A stretch of 64,000 nucleotides of DNA from Candidatus Poribacteria bacterium (GTDB lineage: Bacteria; Poribacteria; WGA-4E; WGA-3G): positions 39,600-103,599 of the forward strand of contig JAJEGI010000068.1 in the NCBI GenBank assembly GCA_022819945.1, written 5' to 3'. Position numbers and translations under genes: made by a program. The notes below the pieces were generated by a model, which was not told the origin of the DNA, did not search any database, and saw only the letters and a program-made list of their open reading frames with translations. Shown piece by piece: positions 27,427 through 35,858 of the stretch (positions within the stretch are counted from its first letter, which is position 1; each line of letters begins with the position of its first letter).

Positions 27427-27940
27427 TTAAATTCCAATAAGTTCGGGGCGTTCAACAGTGGGTAAAGATACATGACAATAGGGATCTGCAAGGTCCCGCT
27501 GCATATTCGACAATCGCTTTTGAATTTCCCCGTGGTATGCCCGCTATTGGTTGATCCGATGTTGCCACTATGTGCATGCCCAAAATGTCTCCATTTGAAG
27601 TTGTTCCAAATGTTGCTAACGCAAGGACTTCTGCATCTTCTTTTGTGAAACCGTACTCTTGTAACCGTCTTGCCCACCGTTTGAAGTATCGCGCGGGGTA
27701 GGAAACTTGTGTTGCTGCCAAGAAACGGCGGATGATTACAACATAACGTGATAAATGGTTTAAACGCTTTAACAGGGTATAAGTTTGAGGGAGAATGAAC
27801 AGGGTAATGTTACTGGAGTGGGCACGTTGGTAGAAGTAGAGGGCAAAGAGCTCAGCGGATGTCGTCGAACGTCCCTCCATAAGCTTCAGCATGCCTTCCA
27901 TGATGTGGCGTGCTGTAACTTTATCAAGCAGGCAGCGCAT
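27427..27940 (-). pseudogene. PIN-like toxin gene with an apparent 1-nt frameshift
   Basis: From ATG 27938-27940 the frame reads MRCLLDKVTARHIMEG through YPARYFKRWARRLQEYGF-KEDAEVLALATFGT-GDILGMHIVATSDQP, which I recognise as a PIN-like toxin family of ~170 residues. Just after this, at the CCC run 27540-27542, the original frame goes on into an unrelated tail ending at 27452. A second frame then encodes IQKRLSNMQRDLADPYCHVS and ends in PELIGI with TAA at 27427-27429, which fits the family C-terminus. Total length is 3n+1, so one extra base explains the break. Real mutation and assembly error cannot be told apart here. It overlaps the antitoxin-like gene by 17 nt. Confidence 0.55.
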
Positions 27941-28289
27941 TCGGCTGGACCTCCACTTCTTCTAAGTCTTCAAGTGCGTCTTCACTCCATTCATCCCAAA
28001 ATTTTTCTCGCTCTGCCTCAGATAATTCAAGGTATTGCCCAAGCGTGAAGCCATCTAAGAAAGGTTCATCGGAAGATAACGGTTGTCCATCAAATTCTGC
28101 CAAAAGCTCCTGTTTGAGTTGCTCGACGGCTTGCGCGGCATCGTCAAGCAACTTTTTTTGCTTAATTGCATCAGTGGCTAACTCTGGTACCATTGCTAAC
28201 AACTGTTGCCGATCTTGCGGGCGCATCCGTTTAATCACGGCAGCAACTTGTTCAAGACTAACCGGTAAAATGAATATGTTTGCTTGCAT
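27924..28289 (-). CDS. Probable antitoxin partner of the PIN-like gene
   Basis: 121-residue acidic protein. N-terminal segment FILPVSLEQVAAVIKRMRPQDRQQLLAMVPEL resembles antitoxin-type small proteins; the centre is helical and the C-terminus very acidic (EDALEDLEEVEVQP). ATG 28289 is preceded by GGAGAAGATC. The 3' end overlaps the start of the PIN-like gene by 17 nt, the usual antitoxin-first arrangement with translational coupling. I do not recognise a named antitoxin family with certainty. Confidence 0.6.
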   Translation of the reverse strand: MQANIFILPVSLEQVAAVIKRMRPQDRQQLLAMVPELATDAIKQKKLLDDAAQAVEQLKQELLAEFDGQPLSSDEPFLDGFTLGQYLELSEAEREKFWDEWSEDALEDLEEVEVQPNALPA

Positions 28290-28651
28290 GATCTTCTCCT
28301 ATCAGTATTTGCCAATGTTTTCTATGTTTTCGTGTGGCGGGATTTTCAGTTTTTTCTCCGTGAAAATACAATAGGCTAAGGCTGGATGATCTGTTTCCCT
28401 TCAAGTTCTTATATTCTCTGGCGGAGTGCATAGGTTTCCCCTACTTTATAACGTAAGTTGCCACCTGTAGCACAAACTTTCCAGTTTGTGCCCGAAAATG
28501 CCGCAAACTAAAAGTGGACGCTACAAAATGCTTGGATAATCGACATTTTTCAGTGAAACACAAGAACTATTGGTCTAAAATCTTGTTAGTAGCAACTTGG
28601 GTTATACTTTACGAATTATAGCACAATTGCCGAGCGTCCGCAACGCGAATT
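28290..28651. other. Gap between the toxin-antitoxin pair and the CPBP protease gene
   Basis: 362 bp. It contains the TGTAGC hairpin repeat pair at 28466-28525; the rest shows no convincing ORF. The antitoxin promoter on the minus strand must lie near its right side, but I see no strong hexamers. Confidence 0.5.
28466..28525. repeat. TGTAGC hairpin repeat, inverted pair
   Basis: Forward copy TGTA plus GCACAAACT-TTCC-AGTTTGTGC (perfect 9-bp stem, 28470-28491), then a degenerate reverse copy CAAACTAAAAGTGGACGCTACA (28504-28525). The outer ends TGTAGC/GCTACA are inverted, so the pair can also form one long hairpin. Confidence 0.7.
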
Positions 28652-29377
28652 TTAGCGTGGAAGCGTCACAGCTGCCACATCCATCGTCATCGCGACGAGC
28701 CAGTGGATTGCTGCACCATAGATGAATGAACGCGTTTCAAACGCTAACACACCGAGCAATACCCCCGCAATGATGGAGCCGAGTGCCTCCGGCAACGGCT
28801 TTGAGTAGTGCATCACAGCAAACGGAATCGTCTGAATCAAGATACTGTAGTTCCCGAATTTCCGTTCTAACCCAAAAAGCATAAACCCACGAAAAAAGAA
28901 TTCCCACGAAAACATGTAGACACCGTACGCCAGTTGATACAATAAAAATGTTTGCCAACTGCTTGCGACAACCTTACACAGCGGATATTTTGCCGCAAAA
29001 GGTGGATACACGATGACAGCGAGGATAACCACCGGTATCATCACAACCCATGCCACGCCTGTTATGCACCATCCGAGTTTCTGGTTTCCCAACTGAATCC
29101 CATAATCGCTCAGTTTTTCCCGTGTTCCGAATTTCGCAACGAGCATCGGGATCAGTAGCAATGTGAGCGCTGTCGTTAAAAACCAGTAATAATAGGGGTA
29201 ACTTTCGGCGAGAGGTCCAGTTCCGAAGTATTCTGCAAAGTGACGATTGAAAAAACTCCGTCGGGTATAGAACCGATGCAGCATGAGGAGTAGCGCGGAG
29301 GCAAGTAAGATAACAGTTGCCTGTCGTTCCCAACCCTGGAGGTATTTTTCTTTTAAGGCTTGGATACTGATATTCAT
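28652..29377 (-). CDS. CPBP-family intramembrane protease (CAAX/Abi type)
   Basis: 241 residues from ATG 29375-29377 (a TTG one codon upstream is also open). Multi-spanning hydrophobic protein with at least six membrane segments. CPBP motifs: WEFFFRG in place of EExxxRG, FAVMH (FxxxH) and AIHWLVA (third histidine). The first Glu of motif 1 is Trp, which may reduce or alter activity. Bacterial relatives include bacteriocin-immunity and Abi proteins, but here nothing links it functionally to the nearby defence genes. It is divergent from the GT9 operon. Confidence 0.72.
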   Translation of the reverse strand: MNISIQALKEKYLQGWERQATVILLASALLLMLHRFYTRRSFFNRHFAEYFGTGPLAESYPYYYWFLTTALTLLLIPMLVAKFGTREKLSDYGIQLGNQKLGWCITGVAWVVMIPVVILAVIVYPPFAAKYPLCKVVASSWQTFLLYQLAYGVYMFSWEFFFRGFMLFGLERKFGNYSILIQTIPFAVMHYSKPLPEALGSIIAGVLLGVLAFETRSFIYGAAIHWLVAMTMDVAAVTLPR

Positions 29378-29423
29378 CAATCTTCGGGCAGGAGACCCAT
29401 GCTTTAGCTTGGGGTTATTGACC

Positions 29424-29452
29424 TTGATCTTTCGTTGATTTTAAGGTATTAT
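29424..29452 (+). promoter_or_regulatory. Candidate promoter of the GT9 operon
   Basis: TTGATC (29424-29429), 17 nt, TATTAT (29447-29452); an overlapping TATACT is at 29450-29455. About 110 nt before the chosen ATG. Confidence 0.5.
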
Positions 29453-29560
29453 ACTACTACTCAGAAAAATATTCAATTGATAGGTAATAGAAAAACTGCT
29501 TATTTAATAGTTCGTTATTTCGGATTAGCAGAATTCCAATGCCAAAGAAGAAGTTCCGGT

Positions 29561-30577
29561 ATGCTAAACCTTGAACAGATTGATCGTATTTTAATTATCA
29601 GGCTCGGGCCACTCGGAGAAACAGTCTTAACAACGCCCGTCATCTACGCGTTACGCCAGCACTTTCGAGATGCCTATATCGCTTACATGGTCGCACCTAC
29701 ACGGGAGGATTTGGTGTCCGCGAATCCGCACTTGAATGAAGTGATTACCTATCAGACTGTGGTACCGAAACTCCTCTATCAAATGGCGCGGCGAAAATTT
29801 CAGATAGCGATTGTACTGCAACCAACGTTCCGCTTGGTGATTCATACATTTCTGGCTCGAATTCCGTTTCGTGTCGGCTTTGAAACGAATAGTGGCGGGA
29901 AGAAGTTATTGAGCCTCGCAGTACCGAATAATACCGCGCAACATGAAACACAACGCTATCTCGATGTTGTGCGTGCGTTGGGCGTTGAAGTCGTAGACGA
30001 TGAACCTCAGGTATTTGTTGACAGTGTAGGCAGTGCTTGGGCGAACAATTTTCTTGAAAACCAGAATCTTGATGATAGCAAACCCATCATTGGGCTCAAT
30101 CCGGGGGCTGGTGCGACTTACCGGCGCTGGCGCGCAGCGAATTTTGCTGTTCTCGGCGATCTGCTCCACGACACGTATGATGCACACATTCTCATCACGA
30201 CCGGACCCCGAGAGGGTGAATTAGCAGCGCAGATAGCAGCGCAGATGTCGCATTCACCTATTATTGTTAATCAAACCACCCCAATGCAACTCGCAGCACT
30301 TCTGAAACGGTGTAATCTCTATATCAGTAATGATACAGGACCGATGCACCTCAGCACTGCTGTCAAAACACCAACAATCGCCTTGTTTGGCGCGTCAAAT
30401 GTCAACCAGTGGGCACCACCTTGGGACAAACATGCAATCATTGCCCGTAGAGAGTGCAAGTTTATCGGAAAACTATCCTCCAGAGAGTGGGACGCATATC
30501 CGAATCATGCCCGTGAGAATCTTGAAGCGATTACCCCGGATATAGTTATGGAGACAGTGGAGAAACACACATGGTAA
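29561..30577 (+). CDS. Glycosyltransferase family 9 (heptosyltransferase-like)
   Basis: 338 residues from ATG 29561, where GT9 similarity begins (ILIIRLGPLGETVLTTPVIYALR); the frame is open for 42 codons upstream but these look noncoding. The C-terminal donor-binding domain shows GLNPGAGATYRRW, LLKRCNLYISNDTGPMHLSTAV and TPTIALFGASN, the usual GT9 motifs for ADP-heptose:LPS heptosyltransferases. It probably builds the LPS core or another surface glycan at the cytoplasmic membrane face. Its TAA overlaps the next ATG within ATGGTAA. Confidence 0.87.
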   Translation: MLNLEQIDRILIIRLGPLGETVLTTPVIYALRQHFRDAYIAYMVAPTREDLVSANPHLNEVITYQTVVPKLLYQMARRKFQIAIVLQPTFRLVIHTFLARIPFRVGFETNSGGKKLLSLAVPNNTAQHETQRYLDVVRALGVEVVDDEPQVFVDSVGSAWANNFLENQNLDDSKPIIGLNPGAGATYRRWRAANFAVLGDLLHDTYDAHILITTGPREGELAAQIAAQMSHSPIIVNQTTPMQLAALLKRCNLYISNDTGPMHLSTAVKTPTIALFGASNVNQWAPPWDKHAIIARRECKFIGKLSSREWDAYPNHARENLEAITPDIVMETVEKHTW

Positions 30578-32058
30578 ATTCTGAACGCAACCAAGCGGCA
30601 CAACGCATCAAAACTTGTCTCACCGACATTCGTGGTAGAATGTATCGGCAGGTACTCTTACAAAGGATCACATCTGCGTTTTTCTGTGGACTTATTCTAC
30701 TTGCTATCCTGTTCCTATTGAATCGAGTGATTCTCCTACCGATACCGATCTCCAGTATAAGTTGGATTGTCATGTCTGTCGCAGTGATTGTAGGTGTAGG
30801 TCTCAGTGTCAGCTACCGGAAAGATTTGCTGTCTGTGGCGTGTGCTGTTGACGAAAAAATGGGGCTTCGCGAGCGTCTCGGCACAGCGTTTGGATTAATT
30901 CAAACGAATCCCGAAGACGAATTCGCACAACTCCAAATCCGAGATGCTGCAGAGACTATAACAACCTTAGAGCGCGCAAAGGTGAGTCCATATCGTGTGC
31001 CGATGTTACTGAAACTCTTTCCAATTCCTTTATTGTTGATTGGAATTTCTTTCGCTATTCCCATCTTCTACGAGGGGTCGCAACCGCTCACAGACCTCCA
31101 GCAGGGGATTTTAGATAAAGCCGTTCAGAACCTTGATGGAAAACAGGTCAAAAATTCGACCTTACAGCAGCAAATTACGGATACTGTGAATCGGTTGAAA
31201 GCCGCAAAAGATCTTGACACAGCACAAAGACATCTCAGCGACCTAAAAAAAGAGGTTCGTAAACGGCAGTCGGAACAGCGTATTATCACCGAAGCCACAG
31301 AAGCAAGTCAAAACTTTCACGGTATGGATGCTAACCAACTCGCTGCAGAACTGAAAACCGTCGCTGAACAGGTTGAGATCCCGCCAGAACTCCAAGCGAA
31401 ACTTATGGGTCTTTTTGAACGTTTGGCGCAAGAACTACCAAAAGGTAGGCTTAGTGATTCACTGAATCAGGTTCAGGGTGAGGCTGTCACACCAGAGACC
31501 TTGCAGGACATCATTGCTGCGCTTCAGGAGATGGAAAAGTCAACAGACCTGACGCAACTGGAAGCGCAACTCGCGGCAAGCCAGAAGGAATTAGCATTAG
31601 CAACTATTGAAACTGAATCTTCAGGCGGCGGAATTGCGAATAGTGAGGGTACACCTGGTCAAGATGCGGGGGGCACCGAGGTGCAAGGAACCCGTGAAGG
31701 CACATCGAATCCCGATCCACAATCAGAATTACAGGCAAATGATACTGGCGAAATGGAAAACGAAACAGACGGTGGCACTTCTACATTACCACTTAGTGGT
31801 GAGAAAACACCCATCTTACAGACCGATGGAGAAGCATTGACCCTTACGACAGGTGTCTCAGGTAATGCGGAAGGTTTCTCTGAGGTTTTTACGGGTGGGG
31901 TTAGCGACGATGCACCTGCTTATTTACCCTTCAGCGAGGTCGTTCTTAACACCTCGCGCGCGTATGCTGAAGCTGTAGAAAATAACCGTATTCCTGTCCG
32001 GTATCGGGCACAGATAAAAACCTATTTAGAGGCGATTTCGGAAGAAAATGAGAAATAG
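30571..32058 (+). CDS. Membrane protein with three N-terminal helices and long coiled-coil/low-complexity tail
   Basis: 495 residues, not assigned to a named family. Two membrane helices near 34-52 and 61-81 with a conserved-looking CAVDEKMGLRERLGTA segment after them, a third near 142-168, then a Gln/Lys/Glu-rich coiled coil (~180-350) and a Gly/Thr/Ser-rich acidic segment before a short C-terminal helix. It overlaps the glycosyltransferase gene by 7 nt and the TVP38-like gene by 11 nt, so all three are translated together. The first part resembles membrane proteins found in vWA/aerotolerance-type clusters, but I cannot confirm this. Confidence 0.6.
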   Translation: MVNSERNQAAQRIKTCLTDIRGRMYRQVLLQRITSAFFCGLILLAILFLLNRVILLPIPISSISWIVMSVAVIVGVGLSVSYRKDLLSVACAVDEKMGLRERLGTAFGLIQTNPEDEFAQLQIRDAAETITTLERAKVSPYRVPMLLKLFPIPLLLIGISFAIPIFYEGSQPLTDLQQGILDKAVQNLDGKQVKNSTLQQQITDTVNRLKAAKDLDTAQRHLSDLKKEVRKRQSEQRIITEATEASQNFHGMDANQLAAELKTVAEQVEIPPELQAKLMGLFERLAQELPKGRLSDSLNQVQGEAVTPETLQDIIAALQEMEKSTDLTQLEAQLAASQKELALATIETESSGGGIANSEGTPGQDAGGTEVQGTREGTSNPDPQSELQANDTGEMENETDGGTSTLPLSGEKTPILQTDGEALTLTTGVSGNAEGFSEVFTGGVSDDAPAYLPFSEVVLNTSRAYAEAVENNRIPVRYRAQIKTYLEAISEENEK

Positions 32059-32722
32059 CATCATTAAGATTCTTATTGCTGTCGGTGTCGTTACGGCAGT
32101 TTATTTTCTGTTGAGGCACTATGGCATAACAGACGATATTCGATTGGAAAACGTGCCGAAAATCAAAACGTGGGTGACAAGTTTTGGGAGAATAGCCCCG
32201 TTAGTTTATATTGGACTCTACCTCCTGTCTACTGTTTTCTTTCTACCCGGTGCCCCGGTAACCATATTGGCAGGTTTCGTTTTCGGACCGTTGTGGGGTG
32301 TTTTCTACGCTTCCATAGCCTCTATTATTTCTGTCTCTGTGGCTTTTCTCATCGCCCGTTACGTTGCTCGTGACCTTGTTGAGCGTTGGGTCGAAGGCAA
32401 TGCACAGTTCCGCAAGATAGATGAACAGGTTGAGAAACAGGGATGGCGTATTTTAATGTTTACACGTTTGGTTCCTATTTTTCCCTTTAACCTTCAAAAT
32501 TATGCCTACGGACTGACGAGTATCCGGTTTTCCACTTTTGTGCTTGTCTCTGCTATCTTTATGTTACCCGGAACGGCAGTGTTTGTCCAGTTCGGTGGCG
32601 CATTTGTCAGTGGTGAAGGCGATATTTGGAAGACACTGCGCTATCTCGCAATTGCTGGCGTGCTTATGCTCTTGCTGTCGTTAGTTCCGAAATTGTTGCA
32701 AAAATATCAAACGAAATTGTAG
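32048..32722 (+). CDS. TVP38/TMEM64 (VTT/DedA superfamily) membrane protein
   Basis: 224 residues with 5-6 membrane segments. The central VTT domain shows FFLPGAPVTILAGFVFGPLWG, then a re-entrant-loop pattern SVAFLIARYVARD and LMFTRLVPIFPFNLQNYAYG, which are typical of TVP38/DedA proteins implicated in lipid or undecaprenyl-phosphate handling. Last gene of the GT9 operon. It ends only 1 nt before the stop of the convergent CCA-adding enzyme gene, with no visible terminator between them. Confidence 0.85.
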   Translation: MRNSIIKILIAVGVVTAVYFLLRHYGITDDIRLENVPKIKTWVTSFGRIAPLVYIGLYLLSTVFFLPGAPVTILAGFVFGPLWGVFYASIASIISVSVAFLIARYVARDLVERWVEGNAQFRKIDEQVEKQGWRILMFTRLVPIFPFNLQNYAYGLTSIRFSTFVLVSAIFMLPGTAVFVQFGGAFVSGEGDIWKTLRYLAIAGVLMLLLSLVPKLLQKYQTKL

Positions 32723-32723
32723 T

Positions 32724-34064
32724 TCAAAGAGAGCGATTAGACTGCTGAATTAAAGCCGCTACGGTGTCAAGTGCTTCTTCGCGTGTTCGGATTTCGCCAT
32801 TGAATTGCTGTTCTTCAATCTCTTTTAACAACTTTCCAATCTGTTCCCCTTCTTTTAACTTGAACTTCTCAATCAGATCATCTCCAGTGATAAGTTTTCC
32901 CTGTTGACTGATGGGTAGAATGTGTTCATAGTACGTATTAGCAATCCGTCCAAATAGTGCTGAATCAATCGGGTGTGATGCTGCGGCATAGAGAAGCACC
33001 CCGTACCAGTCAGATATATAAGTTCTGAGGAAGCGAATTATCTCTTTTTCCGTCAATTGTGGGTCTGCATTTTTAAGTGCTTTGTTTCCAAAGAAGAGGC
33101 ATTTTATAAATCGAGATGCGTTCCGGCTTAACCGAAGGTGCGAACCGACACCACCGAGGTTGTCTCCCAGAAGTAGACTGAGCTTGATTAGAGAACGCCT
33201 ATTGATTTCCGCACCAACTTTTTCTTTAAGATACGTATTAATCTCTCTACGATATACTTGTAGTGCTATCGGAATCGGATTTCTCTCAAAATTCTCAAGT
33301 GAACCCCAAAATCTGCCCACATCTTTGATATGTGGAACCACCTGTGTGAGGAGTCCGACTGCCTCCATTTGTTGTAGATATGGATGTGCTGTATTAACAT
33401 TAAAAATTTTCATCAACTCGTCGCGGCATCGTTCCATCGCTACGTTAGACAGCAGTGATCGGTGCTTTGTTACCAAGTCGATTGCGCTTTGGGAAATCTT
33501 GAAATCTAACTGTGCTGCGAATCTATAAATCCGTAACAGGCGGACAGGATCGGCGTGCACTACCTGTTCACTCGGAAATTCGAGCAGACCGGTTTCCAAG
33601 TCCTTCATACCACCACACGGGTCAATTACATGAATGGCGTTTTGTTTATGCGTATTATTTGTAGCTGCCTCCACATTTTCAAACGCAATTGCCATCGCAT
33701 TAATTGTTAGATCCCGTAACCGTAAATCTTCGGCGAGCGATGGGGCGCGGAATTGTGCGAAATCCATACTGAGCCGCGGTGCCTGTGAACTCTCGTGTTG
33801 CTTAACAATTACACGTGCAGTAGATGGATTTTCCTCAAGCGCGATACAAGTTGCACTGATACTGGCGGCAAACGCTTTAGCGAACTGAATCGCATCCGAG
33901 GCTAAGGCGAAATCAATATCTGTCGTCTGGCGTTTGAGCAACAGATCTCTTACGCTGCCACCGACGAGGTAAAGCTGCACACCGCGTTCGTTTGCAAAAT
34001 GACCGAGTGCTTGTAGGGTTTGATTGCCAAATATTTCTTGCAGCGTCTCAGTTATGGTATTCAT
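32724..34064 (-). CDS. CCA tRNA nucleotidyltransferase / poly(A) polymerase family protein
   Basis: 446 residues from ATG 34062-34064; a 47-codon upstream extension overlaps the previous gene and is not family-like. Class II nucleotidyltransferase head: LVGGSVRDLLL (GGxxR), TDIDFAL (catalytic DxD), and RDLTINAMAI; followed by the RNA-binding neck (VHADPVRLLRIYRFAAQLDF) and tail. It adds or repairs the 3' CCA of tRNA, though poly(A) polymerases share this architecture. Start and the upstream TGA overlap as ATGA, so translation is coupled to the DUF457-like gene. Confidence 0.87.
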   Translation of the reverse strand: MNTITETLQEIFGNQTLQALGHFANERGVQLYLVGGSVRDLLLKRQTTDIDFALASDAIQFAKAFAASISATCIALEENPSTARVIVKQHESSQAPRLSMDFAQFRAPSLAEDLRLRDLTINAMAIAFENVEAATNNTHKQNAIHVIDPCGGMKDLETGLLEFPSEQVVHADPVRLLRIYRFAAQLDFKISQSAIDLVTKHRSLLSNVAMERCRDELMKIFNVNTAHPYLQQMEAVGLLTQVVPHIKDVGRFWGSLENFERNPIPIALQVYRREINTYLKEKVGAEINRRSLIKLSLLLGDNLGGVGSHLRLSRNASRFIKCLFFGNKALKNADPQLTEKEIIRFLRTYISDWYGVLLYAAASHPIDSALFGRIANTYYEHILPISQQGKLITGDDLIEKFKLKEGEQIGKLLKEIEEQQFNGEIRTREEALDTVAALIQQSNRSL

Positions 34065-34681
34065 TGGTTTGCCCGTGTCTTCTGGCGTTGTGCTTTCCGA
34101 GAACGAAATAGGATGCCGTCCAAATGGAGGTGCGTCGCATAGCCGATGAAGCCTGCAACATAGAATGGTAGACCACTCAGAATAGCGTGTGGAAGGTGAT
34201 CCCAATCTCGTAACCCATTAAAGTGGTCCACAAGATTACCACTTGATTGCCATTCTGGATATCCGGTATAAATTGGAATTAACAGAAATACAACTGGTAG
34301 CAGCAGCATCGTAATTTTGGCGTGTGTCCAGCCACGGTGTCTGCTCATAATCGGGAGCATCGCGAATAGTCCCAACAGTGCAGATTCGAGATACTTTTGT
34401 AAGAAAACAATTAGCACCACGTTCAGGACAAACAGGACCCTATAAAAGATCTTTTGGCTCTTGCTTTTGATGTCAACATCTGGCCAGAGTCCGAACAGCA
34501 CTGCGACAACGAAACAGCCGATGATTTTTATAAAGTCCGTCACCGGTGGAATCGTTGGATTCCACGCTTGTGGCACGCCGTCATAAAAGATTGGCACAGT
34601 GAAGGTAACAATAAGCGATATGATGAAGAAAGTACTGTAAGCGACTAACCCGCCGATCCAGTGTTCACGAAACATACTCAT
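34061..34681 (-). CDS. DUF457/YdjM-type membrane-bound metal-dependent hydrolase family protein
   Basis: 206 residues from ATG 34681; a TTG at 34738 would add 19 residues without a ribosome site. About four to five membrane helices with the family's polar motifs facing one side: GLWPDVDIKS, HRGWTH and GYATHLHLDG, which provide His/Asp ligands as in YdjM/LexA-regulated membrane proteins. A TATAAT lies only 9 nt before this ATG on the minus strand, so the transcript could be almost leaderless. Exact substrate unknown. Confidence 0.7.
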   Translation of the reverse strand: MSMFREHWIGGLVAYSTFFIISLIVTFTVPIFYDGVPQAWNPTIPPVTDFIKIIGCFVVAVLFGLWPDVDIKSKSQKIFYRVLFVLNVVLIVFLQKYLESALLGLFAMLPIMSRHRGWTHAKITMLLLPVVFLLIPIYTGYPEWQSSGNLVDHFNGLRDWDHLPHAILSGLPFYVAGFIGYATHLHLDGILFRSRKAQRQKTRANQ

Positions 34682-35273
34682 AGTATATAAATTATAACGT
34701 ATTTTTCTGAAAAAAGGTATGATTTCTACACCAATCAAGGCGGCAAAGACTTTTAATTTGACTTATATCAGGAGATATGATACAATTATGTCATAATCTC
34801 TGTGGATTTTACTTTGAGCATTGAGTTTTCCCTTGTAACCGATGCCCGTGTGCAGTAGAACACTTCCGGCAAGCAGGCGCGGAAATAACACTCGATCCAA
34901 CAGATGTTTCGCTCGGTGCTATCATGGCAACCATCGCTTTTTTTATTTAAATATTTAAAGGTCCCAGCGGTGAGGTAATAGAGTTTTTTCAAACGCATTG
35001 ATCTGTAATCTTAGGTTTTAGACAGGCGAATGGGTTTGACGAAAACAAGGAAAACGGGTATTATGTAACAATATATATTGGTGTAATGTACGAGAATGAA
35101 TACACCGTTGCTTGGCAATCGGTAGAAGTTGTATAACGCAGTTGCTTTAGAATTAAAGGCGGACACATTTACCTCAGTGCTACGCCTTCCATCTGCATGA
35201 TACAACATAAAACGAACCGCGAGGAACCTCTACTATTGGGATATTTCGCGTTTTTTTATATATTATTGTAGAT
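34682..35273. other. Intergenic region upstream of rimP
   Basis: 592 bp without a convincing gene; short minus-strand frames (34786-34998, 35011-35208) have no family resemblance. The last 30 bp are AT-rich (35250-35270) and probably hold the start region of the rimP-pnp cluster, but no standard -35/-10 pair is obvious. Confidence 0.5.
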
Positions 35274-35729
35274 ATGACAGTAACCGAGAAGAACACTATT
35301 ATTGAGATGTTGACACCGATGCTTGAACTTGATGGCATTGAACTGGTGGATGTTGAAGCACACAGACAAACCTTGCGATTACTCATTCACAAACCAGAAG
35401 GTCTTTCAGTGGTGGATTGCCAAGCCGTGAACCATGTTGTGCGTCCAATTTTGGAGGTCCATGAACAATTAGCAGGCTACACGCAGTTGGAAGTCGCCTC
35501 ACCCGGAATAGATCGGCCCTTGCAAACTGCCAGGGATTTTCAGCGAAATTGTGGACGCACGGTTCAGATAGAAGTCGCCTCGGAATCAGAAAATGGGCAA
35601 GAACGTCCGCTGCGAGGCGTTATTGTAGAGGTGCATCCTGAAAGGGTCATTTTGGCACAGGCGGGTGGAGAGAACATCTCCGTTCAGATTTCACAGATTC
35701 GTAAGGCACATATACACCTGAAGTGGTAA
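35274..35729 (+). CDS. rimP: Ribosome maturation factor RimP
   Basis: 151 residues, the normal length. RimP assists 30S subunit assembly. N-terminal domain ELDGIELVDVEAHRQTLRLLIHKPEG and the diagnostic LEVASPGIDRPL (~83-94), followed by a small Sm-like C-terminal beta domain. ATG 35274 has no strong ribosome site. First gene of the conserved cluster with nusA and infB, as in most bacteria. Confidence 0.92.
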   Translation: MTVTEKNTIIEMLTPMLELDGIELVDVEAHRQTLRLLIHKPEGLSVVDCQAVNHVVRPILEVHEQLAGYTQLEVASPGIDRPLQTARDFQRNCGRTVQIEVASESENGQERPLRGVIVEVHPERVILAQAGGENISVQISQIRKAHIHLKW

Positions 35730-35858
35730 CTGTCAGGCGCAGACGGTGTAAATTGCAAGTTGTAAAAGATTGTAAAAGAATTGGAAAGGAGCAAGCGGAC
35801 TGAAATCATATAGGATATTATTTGTATACCTATATTAAAGAAACCGCGAACATTACTC

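Noticed and set aside
34786..35208. Two short minus-strand frames upstream of rimP
   Set aside because: No ribosome sites, no hydrophobic or domain pattern, codon use unlike neighbouring genes.
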